From contig NC_089991.1 in NCBI RefSeq assembly GCF_036417845.1, positions 9,925,001 through 9,989,000 on the forward strand: 64,000 bases of DNA, read 5' to 3'. The notes under the pieces were generated by a model. That model saw only the letters and a program-made list of their open reading frames with translations, did no database searches and had not been told where the DNA came from. A program made the translations under genes and the position numbers. This DNA is from Apteryx mantelli (taxonomy: Eukaryota; Chordata; Aves; Apterygiformes; Apterygidae). This document shows, one piece after another, positions 24,735 to 37,763 of this stretch (positions are counted from its first letter, which is position 1; every line of letters starts with the position of its first letter).

Positions 24735-24790
24735 CAGCCCGTTAATTAAGAGCTTAATTACCCAGTGATGAACGGTGGACTTAGCTCAAC
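24735..24790. promoter_or_regulatory. Enhancer-like island with paired TAATTA words
   Basis: GTTAATTAAG and CTTAATTACC lie 10 bases apart as near-inverted copies, followed by CAGTGATGAA. This is a homeodomain-type arrangement in non-coding DNA. Confidence 0.3.
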
Positions 24791-27700
24791 CTTGAAACAG
24801 GCCAAGCGAGCGGAGGCGGCCCGGAGCCCTCGGGCAGGGGGAGCGGAGGGGGGCCGTGGGAACGGTTTGCTTTTTGATGTCTTTGGGGATCTGCGAGCGG
24901 AGAGAAGAAAAACCCCGCAGCCGCAGTGAGCGCAGGGAGGCGTCTCTGCCCCGCTTCCCCCGCGGGGTCCCCCCAGGCCACCCCCTGGCCAGGGCTCGCT
25001 GCGGCGTCCCGCGGCACAGGCACGGTGCCCTGCTCCCCCCTCCTGCTAACGCAGCGTCCGTCCCCGTGCCAGCCGTCCCGGTCCCAGGAAGGGGCCCCAC
25101 TGCCGCCACCGGCATGCATGGTGCCCACGGCAGCGCGGCCGGAGCCGTGCACGGCGCCCGGCTCTCTTGCAGGACCCCTGCGAATTTGAGGCTGGTGAAT
25201 GAGGACGAATGACCCGAATGCAGCCCAAGTCGGGGCAGCCCGGGGACGTGGAGCCAGCAGGAGAAAAGCGGTGGCGGGGAACCGTTTTTCCCTCCAGTAA
25301 CATGATACATCCTGGGCGAAAGGAGGCCTGTGCGGTGGGCATTTCTCTTGGCGGAGGAGGGAGGGGAGCCCGTGAGCTGGAAAAGGAGCAGGATTTCTTT
25401 GGCTTGGCTTGTTTTGCTGCAGAAAGGCGGTTTCAGCTCCAAGGGTAGGGGAAATGAAACAGAAAAATGCCTCCCATTAAGCAAAAAGGATCGAGAGCCC
25501 TGCGTAATAGCGCTGTCTGCGGGGGCTTTTCGCTATGTATTTGCATCCAGTGCGGCCTCGTGCCAGTGCCTAAAGGGAGCCTCAGCGCAGTGAGATACGC
25601 TGCCTGCTGCCGCAGCAGGGGAAGAGCTCCCAGCCCGCTGTCCCGGGGGGGGGGGGGGGAGAGCCACATCCATCCCTGGCCCCTGCCGTGGCCCTGCGGT
25701 GGATGGGCAGCACCCGGCTGCCAGTCGCACGCGGAGGGTGGCTGGAGGCCAGGCAGATCCCTGCTGAGCCCCAGGCTCTGCGAGGAAGACCTCTGGCCGG
25801 CGGGGAGGAAGGCTGGCCGCATTCACAGTGCAGGGAGAGGAGCCTGTGGCTCAGCCCAGGGCTCTCTCCGGAGCGATTTCTCCTCCCGCACCCATCACCT
25901 TTGCTCCGTGCTGGGGGGAGAGTCGGAGCGGAGGACGGGATCACTCCAGATCTCCTTTCCCGGTGTCAGCCCTGGGGCGATGTCCTCAGACCTGGCGTCT
26001 GCCTGTCCGCCAGCTCCACGTCAGCACAGGTGGAAGCCCGGGGAGTGAGCCCGGCTCGGGGCAGCTGGGCCAGCTGTGCAAACACCGCCGGAGGCGACGA
26101 GCTGCCAGCACCCGGCCCAGCCCCCCCGGCAAGCTGGGGGTGCCAAGGGTGGGAATCTGGCTGCTGTCAAAACTGAGGCAGCCCCGATGCTGAGAGCTGC
26201 TCAGACACCCGAGGAGCATCCTGAGGGTGCCCGTCTGGCTGGGAGCAGGAATATATCCTGCAAAGGGTGCTGACAGCGCTCCCACGGGCTGCAGACGGAG
26301 AAGGGGCTGGAGGGCCTGGGAGATGCAGGGTGGAGGAGCGCAGGGTGCGAGGACTCAGCTGCGGCTGGGTGCGATCCTGGCTCGTGCACGGAGGGCGAAG
26401 GGGAGGTTGCAGCGCCCGGGCAGGGGAGCAGCCCATGCCCTGGGCTTGCCGCGGCCTGCAGCTCGGACCGCCCCGGGCAGGAGCACCACATCCCGGACGG
26501 GCTGTGCAGGGGCTGTGGGTGCGCATGTGCGTGCACACGAGGTGTGCATGCGCGCGACACCGGGAAGGCGTGCGTGTGCGGGGGCGGCTGTTGTAATGTG
26601 TGTTCGCTGGGGGGGATACGAGAAGCGGGGGCATCTGTTCCAGCAGAGCTGCCTCTGGCACCCATCTCATTGACAAATGGTGTTTGGTTTGGTGTTAGAG
26701 TCTTAATGAAAGCGGCGCCTGCTGCAGGCACGGGGAAGAGAGAGGCTGCCTGAAGTACACGCTGGGGAAGAAGGGAAAAGAAAAGGAGGAAACAATATTC
26801 CCCATAGCCTTTGGCAATGGGCAGATGGCTCCCCAGCAGGACCTTGGGTCGAAAGCACCCCGGGCCTCTGCAGAGAGGAGGCTCCCAGCCCTTTGGGAGC
26901 ACCAGAAGCCTTCAGAGGCCAGAGAAATCCTGCCGAGGTGCTGCTCCATCTCCGTCTCCCTGCTCTCTGCAACACAAGCTGCCCCAACCCTCCAGTGCAG
27001 CTCACGCTCACAGCCGTGGCCAGGTCTGCAAAGGAGCCAACACGTCCCAGTGCTGCCCATGGATGGACACGGGAGGGAAGAGCTGCGCTGGCCTGAGCCC
27101 CGCTGCGGCTCCGGGCTGGGCTCCCTGCGCTGAGGGACGGGCAGGGAGGGTCGGGCCGGGTCCCCGCAGGGATGCGCTCACCCCTGGGTGCTGGCGCCTG
27201 CTCATTTCTGCCGGCAGGAGCTTTCTCTCCCTTTTCTCCACGCCGGGGTTTGCAAAACGCCCTCTGCATCCCGGGGAAGCGGAGGCTGCTGCCGCCCAGC
27301 CGCGGAGCGAGCGGCGGGATGAGCCCTGCTCCCGCTCCCGCTCCGGGCGAGGAGGCGGCCGGGGTCTGCGCTAACACCGAAGGACCCCGCGTCCCTCCAG
27401 CGTTGGAGCACCGTGGGCGATGCCAGGGTTTCTGGGCACCGCTGGCACTTCTGCTTGGAGGGGGGAGCAGGAGGCGCCCTGGCTTTGGGGCCACGTTTCC
27501 GTCCTGCTTGTGCCCTCTAGTGGCTTCGTCCCCGCTCCGGTGCCAGGGCCGCCTCGGCGGTGCCACGGCCACGCTGCCCCGGCGGGCAGCCCCGGCGAAG
27601 CCCCGGCGAGGGCACGGCGCTGCCTCCCGCCCCATCGGCTCCGCTTCGAAATGTTGCGGCCGGGAAATGTAATTCGCACGTTTGCGGGGGGCCCCGAAGC

Positions 27701-28679
27701 CTTTCTACAGGCTCCAGTCCCTGGCCCATAGCTGTTTGGTGACTGGCACCAAAATGTGTTTTATTGCAGAAAAAAAATCAAATCTTGGGATTTCTTAGGC
27801 AAAGTTTCTGATCTTTTGACTGCTTGGGGCTGTTCCCTACCTTTGTGTCTCCTCTATGTTTAATCACACGATAGCCTGAAAAAAAAAACAACCCAACATG
27901 TTTTCTCTTATTCAGCTGATGTTTCTGTTTTATCTAAAAGAAAGAAAACACTCCTTTGCCTCTGGCCCGCAGCAGCAGCTGCTTCTCGGCTGCGCTGCTC
28001 GGGGAGGGGGATGCCGTGAAGTCCTGCAGCTGCTCCCTGCATGTCTCGCCTTCCCCACCCGTGGCAGCACCGGCTCCCACACCCCATGCGGGGACCGGGG
28101 GTGCCTGGCGGCTGCTGTGCAGGGTCTGCCTCCCCAGCCCTAGCAGGGAGATATTTCCTATCTGAAAACCCAGCTGTTGTTTAGGAGCTTCCTAAGCGGT
28201 TTCTCTTCGCTCCTGGAATTTCTGCTGGGAGAGAGAATTAAATTCCCTTTTTTTGCTGTTCTGGGGGGAACAAACCTGGGTGCCACCCAGAGAAACGGCC
28301 TGCCTGCTGACCCCCCCGGCCGCTCAGACTGCCCCTTGCTGCGAGCCACGGTGCCCAGCTGGCCACCACCGCTGCCTAAAACCACTGGGATCAGCCTGTT
28401 CCCAGGAAAGCCGCTGCCATCAAAGCTCTCCTGGGGGAGTCGGATGAATGGAGCAAGGCTGGGATTAGTCTGTGCGGTGGCTACGGTGGCAGCAGTGACC
28501 TGGCATGGCAGCCTCATCCCGCCTGTGCTGACGCCAAGCTAATCCACCCGCAGCGCCTGCCTCCTGCGGGGAGGCAGGCCCGTGCATGCACCGAGCAGCA
28601 CCAGGCCTCTGCATGCCCCAGTGAGGGACCCGGGCCAGAAGTGCAGACAGCTACTGGCACAGATGTTCTGCATTTTGGC

Positions 28680-28960
28680 TTTCTCCCCCTTCCAGCCTTG
28701 TTAGTATTGAAATTAAAAGCAAGTGTTTCCGAATTGGTAGCTGTTCTCCAAGACCCTAATTAGCAAATCTCTTCATCCCCCCAGGGCTGCAATCTAATAA
28801 TCAAAAAAAACCCCAAACAAGCCCCAAACCTTGTTTGATGGATCAGGAATGTTACTGGAACAGTTGGGAGCGGCTCTTCCTGCTTAGTATGGTAATTAAA
28901 CACTTCAATTGCAATTATTTTTGCAATTAGATAAGTCTCTAATTGTTATCATAGGTGGCA
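28680..28960. promoter_or_regulatory. Enhancer-like AT-rich island, many ATTA cores
   Basis: At least six TAAT/ATTA cores (for example GGTAATTAAAC, CAATTGCAATTA, TGCAATTAG) plus AGATAAG near 28928. The A/C-rich run near 28803-28830 is low complexity. This is the largest AT-rich island of the left half and lies 400 bases from the CpG island at 29.4 kb. Confidence 0.35.
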
Positions 28961-29379
28961 GGGGTTTGGGTGTTTGCTTCTCTGTTCTTTCTCCCAGAGC
29001 TGGCGAGAGGGTGGATGCCGCAGGTGTTTCGAGGCCTGCTCCCGCCCGGTTTGTCTGGAGAGGCCGAGTCCTCCGGGTGTCCGGCTGCAGGGTCTCGCTT
29101 CCCGGGCGCGTGAGACGCGCTGGGCTGCACGGCGAGCTGCAAGGCTCCCCCCAGCCCTGCTCACCGCCTGGAAGCCGTCAGCCCTTTGCAATTGCTGATT
29201 GCTCGTGCCATGGCCAAACCCATGGGGGTACGAAGCGGTAAGTGCTGCCCTCGCACCGGTTTTGGACACGGCAGCTGCTCTAGGAGGCGGCAGCGGGGTT
29301 GCGTAGCTGAGTGGGGCTCCCACACGGCGCGTGGGTCCGTAGCCCTGCGGGAGCTCTCGGGATGCTGAGCCCCGGGTGT

Positions 29380-29880
29380 TCGTGGATGAGCCCCTGGGCT
29401 TCGCCCCCCGCCGGCATCGGGGCTGTGCCGCGGCGGCTCGGCCCGGGTGCCGGTCCCCGCTGCCTGGGTGCACCCCGCCGGCAGCGCCCGGGCGCTTTTT
29501 GGCGAGGGCCGGAGGCAGGGCCGGGAGCGAGGGGTGCAGCCTGGCTCGTCTGTCCCCGGCAGCAAGCAGGGGGAGCTCCGAGCCCACGCTGCCGCCGCCG
29601 CGCCGCTGCCGGCCCTGCCCGGGCTGCAGGGGACGGAGAGCTGCGGGCACCGGAGCCCGGGGCTGCGGGCACGGGCGCCTGCGAGCAGCCCGTCCCACCG
29701 CCCGGCGCGGCCCCCGCGCCTCCCGGGGTCCCCTGCTGCCCCGGCGCCCTCGGCGGTGGCCGAGCCCGTGTCGGCAGAGCTGGTGTCACGCGCGCCTTCG
29801 GGCCCCAGGGCTGGCCGCGGTGCGGGGGGCCGCTCCGGCAGCTCGGACCCCCTGGAGACCCCCGAGACTCCGGGTAGGTG
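29380..29880. promoter_or_regulatory. CpG island, candidate promoter
   Basis: CpG-dense for about 500 bases. The plus strand has a donor-like CGG|GTAGGT at 29874 at its right edge, and a stronger GCG|GTAAGT (GT at 29240-29241) just before it. Either could end a first exon of an unseen plus-strand transcript. The open frames through the island are low-complexity and match no family I know. Confidence 0.4.
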
Positions 29881-32800
29881 TCCCAGAGCGGGGATGGCTG
29901 GAGGCACGCCTGAGACCGTGCGCTTGCCTTGCACTTTTCTCCTCCTAGAACAGAGCCTGGGCAGCTCAGCCTGCACAAAACAGGGTAGCCTGGGGGCTCA
30001 GCGCCCGCCGTCCCTGAAGGGATCCTGTAAAGAGGGGTCTGCTGGTGCCCCCGCACGCCCAGAAATGCTGCAGGGTGCAGAAAGAGACCCCCTGCCTGGG
30101 GCTGAGGTGGATCAGGTTTATTCCAGGAGGAAAACTCTTGCCCCGCAGCACGGAGCGGGGTCTCCTTCCTCCCCATCCTAGCTGCTCCTCTCCCCCTGCA
30201 GCCCCCTCCTTCCCGCTGGCTCTGGGGTCCCGCAGGGAGGCAGTATTGCAAGGCAAGGTGTCCCGGGGGGCCACGGGGATGGGCTGCAGCACACGTCCCC
30301 AGGGGGGACTGTATGTGCCCAGGCTGCCTGAGCTCCCAGGCAGCGTCCCAGCGGGACCCAGGGCATCCCAGAACCTGTCCCCAGCTGGAGAGACACTGTG
30401 GTGGCCCTGGGCTCCCAATCCTGCGCTGTGGCCGCAGCTGGCAGAGGAAGGACTGGCCCAAGGCAGGGGCGCAAGGGTCCCAGGACAGTGGTGGCCGCTG
30501 GAAGAGCTCGATGCCACCCGCCTCCCCCACCGACTCCTGCCGAGTGGGCCGTGCTCGCTGCAGCACATGTCCAAGCCTGGGGCCGCGGCGGGTGCCCGTT
30601 CAGCTCGCAGGGCCACTGGGGACCAGACGTGGAGGGGCTCCCACAGAGGGCTGGGGATCAGGCAGCGGGATGGGGAGGCTCTTCCCAGGACAGAGCAAGT
30701 CTAAAGAAATAAATCACTTTGTTTTTCTTCTAGATTAAATAGTCTTTTATAGTATTTACTACTTCTGCCCAGGCTCAGTGCACTAACACCCTGTTTTTGC
30801 AGTCTTTCCCCCGACAGGGCAAAGGCAGGGTGCACGGCCCTGACCCTGGCGTGGAGCTCGGTGCCTCCCCGTGGCGCAGCGCTCGGGGTGCCTGGCTCCT
30901 TGCAGGGGGTACGGAGCAGGTTCAGAGAGGGGGGGCTTCCGTGGCGTGGATCCCGCGGGGCCGTCCAGTGGGTGCAGAGCGCTCCCATGCACAGACGCAC
31001 GGGGCTGCCGCTGTGCCCTGTCCTCCTGCCCCATCACCTGCCCCTGTGCCAGGGCCCCCGCCCTCCCGTAAAGCTCTCGGGGAGGGCACTGGGGAGGGCA
31101 GTGACGTGCAAAGGGCCCTTCTCCCTGGTCCGTCCTTGCCCCAAGCCCTTTCCCTCCCAACCCGACCCACTGGGCTTTTCCCACCCACCACCCGGCTCTG
31201 CTGTGGGGGTGAACGCCAGCTCTCGAACCCGGCTCCTCGGGCACTGCCCCGGGGGCGCGGGCGCGATGCTGGAGGTGTTGCAGCCCCCACGGGGTGGCAG
31301 GGGAAGCTCTTCTGCAGCTCCACCGATGGCTCTTCCAACACACGACCCTCCCGGGGGGAAACCTGGGCAGGCGGAGGCCTTTCCAGCCGTGCTCTGGGAC
31401 GGGGCAAACGCTGTGTGCTGGGGTGGTGATCCTGGAGGAGAAGAGAGGCAGTTCAAAGGGTTTGCAGGGGGCGGGTGGCTCCCTTTTGCCCCCCTCTTGC
31501 TCCCTGGCGCGAGGGATGCTGCATGGAGACCCGTAGTGCCGGGGAAGGACTACGGCTGTGGTGCTGGGAGGATGCTCTCCGCAGAGCACTGTTGCACGGC
31601 TCTGCCGTTGGGTTAGAGCTCAACGGGCTCACGTAGCCTCGGCCCCCTCGGCTGACTGTTTTGTGGCTTTCCCTGCCTGCTCTTGTCCCCCGCGTGGGCC
31701 AGGTGGCGGCGGATGAATTGTCACCTCCAGGAACAGCTCGATGGGGACGGCCCTGCAGGGACCCCCGGGGCCGGCGGCACCCTGCTCCCAGGCGCTCCGT
31801 CTCCCCGCGGACCCTCTGCCCACCTCCGTGCACGGGCGCTGCAGGAAGGGGCCGGGGCGCGCTCGGCACCCCAGCAGGCTCTGTCGGATAGGCGTCCCGT
31901 GCGGGATGATGTTTCCGCTCCCCGCCCCCATGGCGTGCAGAGGAAATCTGCGGTGGCGGCAGGACCTCACATCTGCAAACCTCTCCCCTCAACCGCTTCG
32001 CTTCAGCCTGCTGATCACATCAGCGATCTCTCTTGGCAGGGAAAGCTGGTATTTTGCCTCTACCTCATGGAAACTAGATGTGTTTTGGAAGATTCGTGCA
32101 GCATGAAGAGGGAAAGCGTGAAGCAGCAGAGCTGGAATCGGCTCCCCCCCCCACCCCTGCTTTCGGGCAATGCCGGGAGCGGAAATGACTCTGCCTTGTG
32201 CTGCCGGGGGGTGAGCACCGTCTCCCCCCTCCAGGAGGTTCACGACTGTAGTCGCCCCCAGGGCTTGGGGTTTTGCGCCTCTCCATCCCATGGTGCAGGG
32301 GTTGGGAACGCGGGGACCTCGCGTGGCCCTGCCCAGGTCACAGCACCGGCCGAGCCGCCTGTTCTCCTTTTCCCTCCCCATCTCCAGGGCGATTCACAGG
32401 GATCCCCTCGGAGGGGGCAGGCTGCTGCTCCGTGCCGGGACGTGGCTCCGGGCAGGGGGGCGAGAGCGTGGCCTTGCCCTGCTCGGGCACCGGCTCCCCG
32501 CCAGCTGCACTCACGCTCCTGAATTAGCATGCTGGGGCGGCTGGATGGATGAAGGCTGTGGCCCTCGGCTTCATCACGCGGGAAAGGGGCCCCCCTTCAC
32601 AGCGCCATCGGGCGCCTGGCGGTGCCAGGGGCTGCCCTTCCCCAGCCGGCAGCCCGTGCCAGCCCCCGCGCACCGTGCCGCCTGCACGACCTGGGCCGCG
32701 GGGAGCCGTACGCGGCGGGGAGCAGGGACAAGGGCACCTGCCGGCAGCACGCAGGCGACCTCATTTCTCTCCAGGGCACGGTCGATACGGGAGAGCCCGC

Positions 32801-35800
32801 GTTATCGGCGGGCAGCGTTTGAGGGAGAGCGTGCGGAGGTCAGGGTGACCTTGCCTGGCTCTCCCGGCGAAACCTTGCCGCAAGCGGCTCTCTGGGGAGC
32901 TGACAGACAGCCTCACAGGCAGCAGCGAGGGACTGCATCCTCCGGCCCCACGCTGCCGGCGGGAGCGCGGCAATGCTGAATGCGGCGTCGGCCCCCTGCC
33001 CTGGGAGCCCTGCCAGGGTCGCCGCGAAAGCTGCCGGCAATTTCTGTAGGGCCGATGTCGGCTTGCATGAAAACGAGGCGTGCTAGAAACGTGCGCTCTG
33101 AGCGCGGCTGCCTCTGCAGTGCACCCAGGCAGCTCCCCGGCAGCGACCAGCGGCAGCGGGGGCAGCAAAGCGGAGCAGAGCGGCGAAGCCGGGCCGGGGA
33201 AGCTGCCCGCTGAGCGCTGCCCTGGCTCGCGCGCTGGTGGAGCGGGACCGGTGTTTCCCAGGGTGGCTCAGGACAGCTACATAACACCCACCGTCTCTAG
33301 CTGAAAATCCTGGAGCAGCTGAGGGGGGAGCAGGGCCCCCCCTGTGTCTGGGGCTGAGTTTGGGAGAGCACCTCTGATGGCATCACCCTCTGGACCAGGC
33401 ACCCATTCGGACCGGGATGGGACGGGACGGCTGGGCCGGGGGAAATGCATCGGGTGCCCCTGCGCGGGGGTATCCGCCCCCTCCCATGCCGGTACCCGGA
33501 GGCTCGGCCCCGTACTCACCCTGCGGCCCCTGCCTCTGCCTCAGAGCTTCCCCCTGGGGAAAATCTAGCTTTGTCCTTGCAGGATTTCGGAAGAGGGCAG
33601 ACAGGAGTCGAAGGCTGGGAGACGTGTGTCCTTGGGCGGCAGGCTGGCTGAGGCTTACAGGAAAGCGCCAGCGCTGGAAAGGGTTAAGTCGTGCATGAAG
33701 ACATAATAAAAGAGAAAAAGAGAGAGAGAAAGAACATATTAGTGGGTCAGTGCCAGCAGGGATGAGCCCGCCAGGCTCCCGTTTTCGCTCCGCAGCTCTC
33801 CCACGTGCTCCCTGCCCTGATGTCTGCCCCTCTCAGCCCTGCCAAGGCCGGCGGCAGAGGAGGGCAGTCGGGGCCGGTGCGTTGGGGCTGGGAACGCGGC
33901 CGTTTCTGACTGGAACTGGCCTCTCTGTGCCCATACAGGTGTCTCCGAGCACGACTTGATGCCTGCAGGAGAGCAACCCGGAGCCGCGTGCTCGGCCCTG
34001 GCTGCCACGGCTGCGCAGTTTTCTACCTGGTGGGTACCAGCTCGTGCTGAATGCTCCTTTTGCTCAGGCTTTTAACCTGTCTGGAGCTCTGTGAATGGTC
34101 TCGCAACCTAAAGCCATGCCCAGTGCTCAGCACAGTCCTCTTAAGAGTCGTGTCTCACCGCAGTCAAGCGGCAATGAGTTCCCGAGGTTAACCAGATGTT
34201 GTGCAAACAGCTGCTGTTTTCCGTTATCGTTTCGTTACTGGGGCACGAATTGCTTTGCCTTTTTACAGCACCATGAGCAAAGAGAAGAAGCTGTCTCCCA
34301 GCACGCTGCCGTTTGGGCCTGTAGCCTCAACCCTACGTGGCCGCGACCCACAGAAGTGCCCCCAGCGCTTTAATGATTGCGTTGCCCCTTCTGTTTTCCA
34401 AAGGAGCGCCCCGCTCTGAGCTCCCCATCCCAGCTCTGGCGCCCCAAGACTCACCGCAGTGCTTGAATACTCTCACTGCTTTTGCAGGCCTTTTCTCTAT
34501 GCCTCATAACAGGAGAGCGGAAGGGGGAAGAGGTACCTATCATTTCTGTCTGAGCTTGGGGTGAAATTGGCTGCTGACCCTTTCACGCTCAGATGAATCC
34601 TGGGACCGCCTTCTCCTGGTTGATCCAGCTCATCCAGCCATCCTACTGGCAGGGGAAGCGACCTGCTGGTTTATATATCTGACTCCAGAGAGAAGGGCTG
34701 GAAGGGGCCCCAGGCGAACCTTGGTACCATTTCCGTGCGAGCAGGCAAACACGTGGAACACAGAAAGCAGGAGCAATAGCAGATCATTCAGAGCTCAGGC
34801 GAACTCTTACCCAGTCGCAAGCAGAAACCACAGTGGCGATGCTGTGTAGGATGGGAAAATGAGCGCTGGACTTAAAAAGGTCAAGAAAACCCCCTATGCC
34901 TGAGTCTCCCCCCATCGCGTGTGCACGTGCCGGTATAGCGCCGGCTGACACCTGCCCTCCTCCCTCCGTGCTGGGCTCCCTTAGGAGCAAACCCAGATGG
35001 GAAGCTGAGTTATTTGTCTTGCTGGAAGAGGGCGGAAGCCGTTCCAAGTCTCTCACTGCTCTCCTTCAAATGCACCTGAGTGATGGGAAGGGTCTAAATC
35101 TGCCCCTTGGATCAGGCCAAGCGCCCTGACTCGGCCCCGTGGCTCCCTGGCCCTGTCCGAGCTCCGGTGCGGGAGGAGCCGTCTTCTGCCCTCCCCTGGG
35201 CTTCTGGCCGTGACTTCTGTGCGGGACCCGTCTCGGCAGCAGCACAGCTCTGCCTCCAGGGACCGGCTGCTCTTTGCTGTTGCGAGATACAGTTTGTCAG
35301 TAAATAAAATCCCACCTGGCCCTGCTAGAGGGACAGAGCAGGTCTCCTTCCACCAGCATCTGCTTTTAGCGCAGTTTGCCTCCAGTTTGCCTGCCGGCCT
35401 GACTCCGCGTTTCCTTTCGATGGCCGGCGAACACCCCTGCCTCCGCGGGACGGGGCCGCAGCGCGGGAGCTGACCCCGGCAGCCAGCGGCGCAGAGCAGT
35501 CCCAGCGGACGGTCACTCCTCTTGCAGGTTGCTTCGCTGCTTTCCCTTTGCTTGTAGCCTTCCCCGCGGCTTAGCGAGATCCTTGTCAGGGAGCTCCCTT
35601 CGGAGAGCGCCTCGAGGCCAGTTCTGCGGCCGGGCGGCCCACTGCGTGACGGGGGTCCCAAACGCAAACCCGGCGTTTCCAGAGGTGGCACGGCCTCTCG
35701 CTGCTGTGACCACGGCTCTCCGAGGAACAGCCGCGGCCCCGGGAAGCTGCTCACTAGCTGATTAGCCAACGCTGTCCGGAGGCAGCCACCTCCGTCACCT

Positions 35801-36240
35801 CCAGTGCCAGCACCGCTTCTGCAGGGGCCGAGCTGGGCCCCATCCCACCTGCAGCTGCGGCTCCTCCGGCAGCTCTGGCCTTGGCCCAGGGAACAGAAAC
35901 ATCTTTTCCTTCCGCCCCGCTCGTTATTCTCACTTTGTGATAAGGCGGCACTTCCCAAAGGTATCAACGTTTTACTTCTTTTCTCTCTTTCGGTTGCCAT
36001 AGGGAAGTCCTGAGAGCCTGCTGCCTGCTGTCAGCTCTCCCCAGCCGTGTGCGGAGTCCCAGCGCACGAGCTCTCCCTGAACAGCCTCTTTGGCCAGGAG
36101 CTGCACTTTAGCGTGAGGAAACAGCACAGCTCTTTCTCTGTATGTTTGCAGAAGTATCGGTGTCACGCCAGACACATGCTCTCTCTAGGTATTTTTACAC
36201 GCCTGCAACTATGTTTGCCAAATGTTGTACCTTTGAACAC
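29881..36240. other. Non-coding DNA between the 29.4-kb CpG island and HRH2
   Basis: I see no exon or complete repeat. A purine run (AAAGAGAGAGAG type) lies at about 33705-33735. GC content falls gradually towards 36 kb. Confidence 0.45.
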
Positions 36241-36246
36241 TTTATT
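36241..36246 (-). other. HRH2: Candidate HRH2 polyadenylation signal
   Basis: TTTATT on the plus strand is AATAAA on the minus strand, followed (minus sense) by a GT-containing stretch. It is the first canonical hexamer I found downstream of the stop, giving a 3' UTR of about 1.5 kb if the transcript is unspliced there. Confidence 0.35.
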
Positions 36247-37763
36247 ATTTTCCTGGAAACTGTAAAGGGAGTCCCAGGATCTTGCAGTCTTATAGTTGTT
36301 TGCATTCACCCATCCCTGCATGTCTCCCAGAGCAGAGTTTTGCCCCTACCTAAGCTGCCCTCTCCCTTGGGATGAAGTCGCACCTGAGCGCCCAGGGGAA
36401 GCCTGGTGCAGACCGAGTCTTTTGGACGGCTCTGCCCTCCGGTCCACCCCCCGCTCTCTCCTTTCCACTGCTTGAGACTGTGCTTTGGTGGGGAAAGCAA
36501 GGGCACACGCCGCAGGAGAGCATGAGCTCAGTGTCTCTGCTGGCACACTGGGAGGCGGGAGCAAAAGGACACCTTATCTACAGGATGGAAAGTTTCTGCG
36601 CTGTTTATCAGGCATTGCAAAAGGTTAGATTAAAGGCTTGGGAGCAGCAGTAGCTTGCACCACGGCGGAGAGCAGCCTCGTCCTCTCTCCTGAGGCTCAG
36701 GCTGGCAAATGCCTTTGGGCAAGGTGGTGTGAGGGCTGGCCCTGCTCTTCGGGGATGCGGGTGCCCAGGAGAGGACTGTGCCACAGCCTGGCGCAGGGCT
36801 CGCCCGTGTCACCCCGGCTTGGTGGGCTGCCCAGCCTGCTCCCACGTCCCACTGCCTGGGTACCCTCGCCCATGGGCTGCAGCCCTGGGACACCCCAGGA
36901 GGGCCCCGACCCCGGGAAGTGCTTGGGGTGATGCTGAGGGAACTTTTGGCTCTAACTTGCATGGCTATTTGCATTTCTAAAAACATTTGTCAACCTAATT
37001 TTGGCTATTCTTGCTTCTTTCCAGAGATGGGAACGGAACTTGCTGTTGGCTGAATTCACTGCCGAGGCAAAGCAACAGCTGAAATACAGAGGCTCCATAA
37101 GGAGGGTGCATGTCTTAGCCAAGAAGGGAACCCCCAGAACTGCTCAGGGTGACCACAGACGCGTTAACTCTCTACACCCCAGTGATGACACCGCGTTCCC
37201 CATGCCGTGCCGGGAGGTGACCTTTCCTGAGTCCCCCACAGTGCTGATGTGTGCCCAGGCTTTGCTGGCCACCTGCCATCAGAGAGCAGGACACGACCAA
37301 TGTGGAAGAGCAGCCGCCACTAACAGCTGCACCTGCATTTTGTAAAGCAGAACCTGAAGGCAAAGCTGTCCCCATCACACAGCAAAGCCAGGGACATTTT
37401 GTGCTTCCCTGAGGCAGTGGTGATGGCCTGGGTCAGTCGGGAAGCCCGGCCTGCCCTGCCACGTGCCAGCAGCTCCCCTTGCCAAACTCGCACAGCCGGA
37501 CTGGTGCTACCTGTGCAGAGGGATGCAAACCGGGGCCCCGCTGACGCTGATGAATTGTTGAGTGGTTGTAAAGAGCAAGAGCTGCCTGGCCAAGGATTTC
37601 CTGCCGGGGCATCCAGCTCATTGCTTAACAGTAAAGATAGAAAAGTCCACATATAAAGGAAAGTCCAGATATAAAAGGAAGGTCCAGACAACGGGGGGTC
37701 CCCACCTCTGCCTTCCTCTCCGGGGACGGACTTACCACCAAACCCGCACCCATGAGAAACCTC
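36247..37763 (-). other. HRH2: Region downstream of HRH2 (inferred 3' UTR or first part of a 3' intron)
   Basis: There is no credible coding exon. Next to the gene, near 37637-37690, is a short tandem duplication of an 18-19-base unit containing TCCA and ATATAAA. The stretch ends at the first AATAAA hexamer found on the minus strand. If the donors at 37767 or 37735 are used, this becomes intron. Confidence 0.35.
37730..37738 (-). promoter_or_regulatory. HRH2: Second strong splice donor just after the HRH2 stop
   Basis: The minus strand reads GTG|GTAAGT with GT at 37735-37734, about 30 bases beyond the stop. Use of this donor would keep the 368-residue protein and splice only the 3' UTR, so it competes with the stop-removing donor at 37767. 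Confidence 0.35.

Larger units (their letters stand above)
20461..29379. other. GC-rich non-coding DNA with scattered AT-rich pockets
   Basis: No supported exon. Further AT-rich pockets beyond those listed are at 22435-22520, 22800-22990, 23700-23890 and 27740-27960. Homopolymers include A at about 23380-23392 and G at about 25647-25661. Confidence 0.5.

Noticed and set aside
29280-30566. 428-codon open frame on the minus strand over the 29.4-kb CpG island
   Set aside because: Low-complexity Pro/Ala/Gly/Arg sequence without recognisable domains.
37023-37345. Plus-strand segment after a good acceptor-like tract (CTTCTTTCCAG) with a 100-residue frame
   Set aside because: Unrecognised protein and no matching donor. 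It probably lies in the 3' UTR or intron of HRH2 on the other strand.
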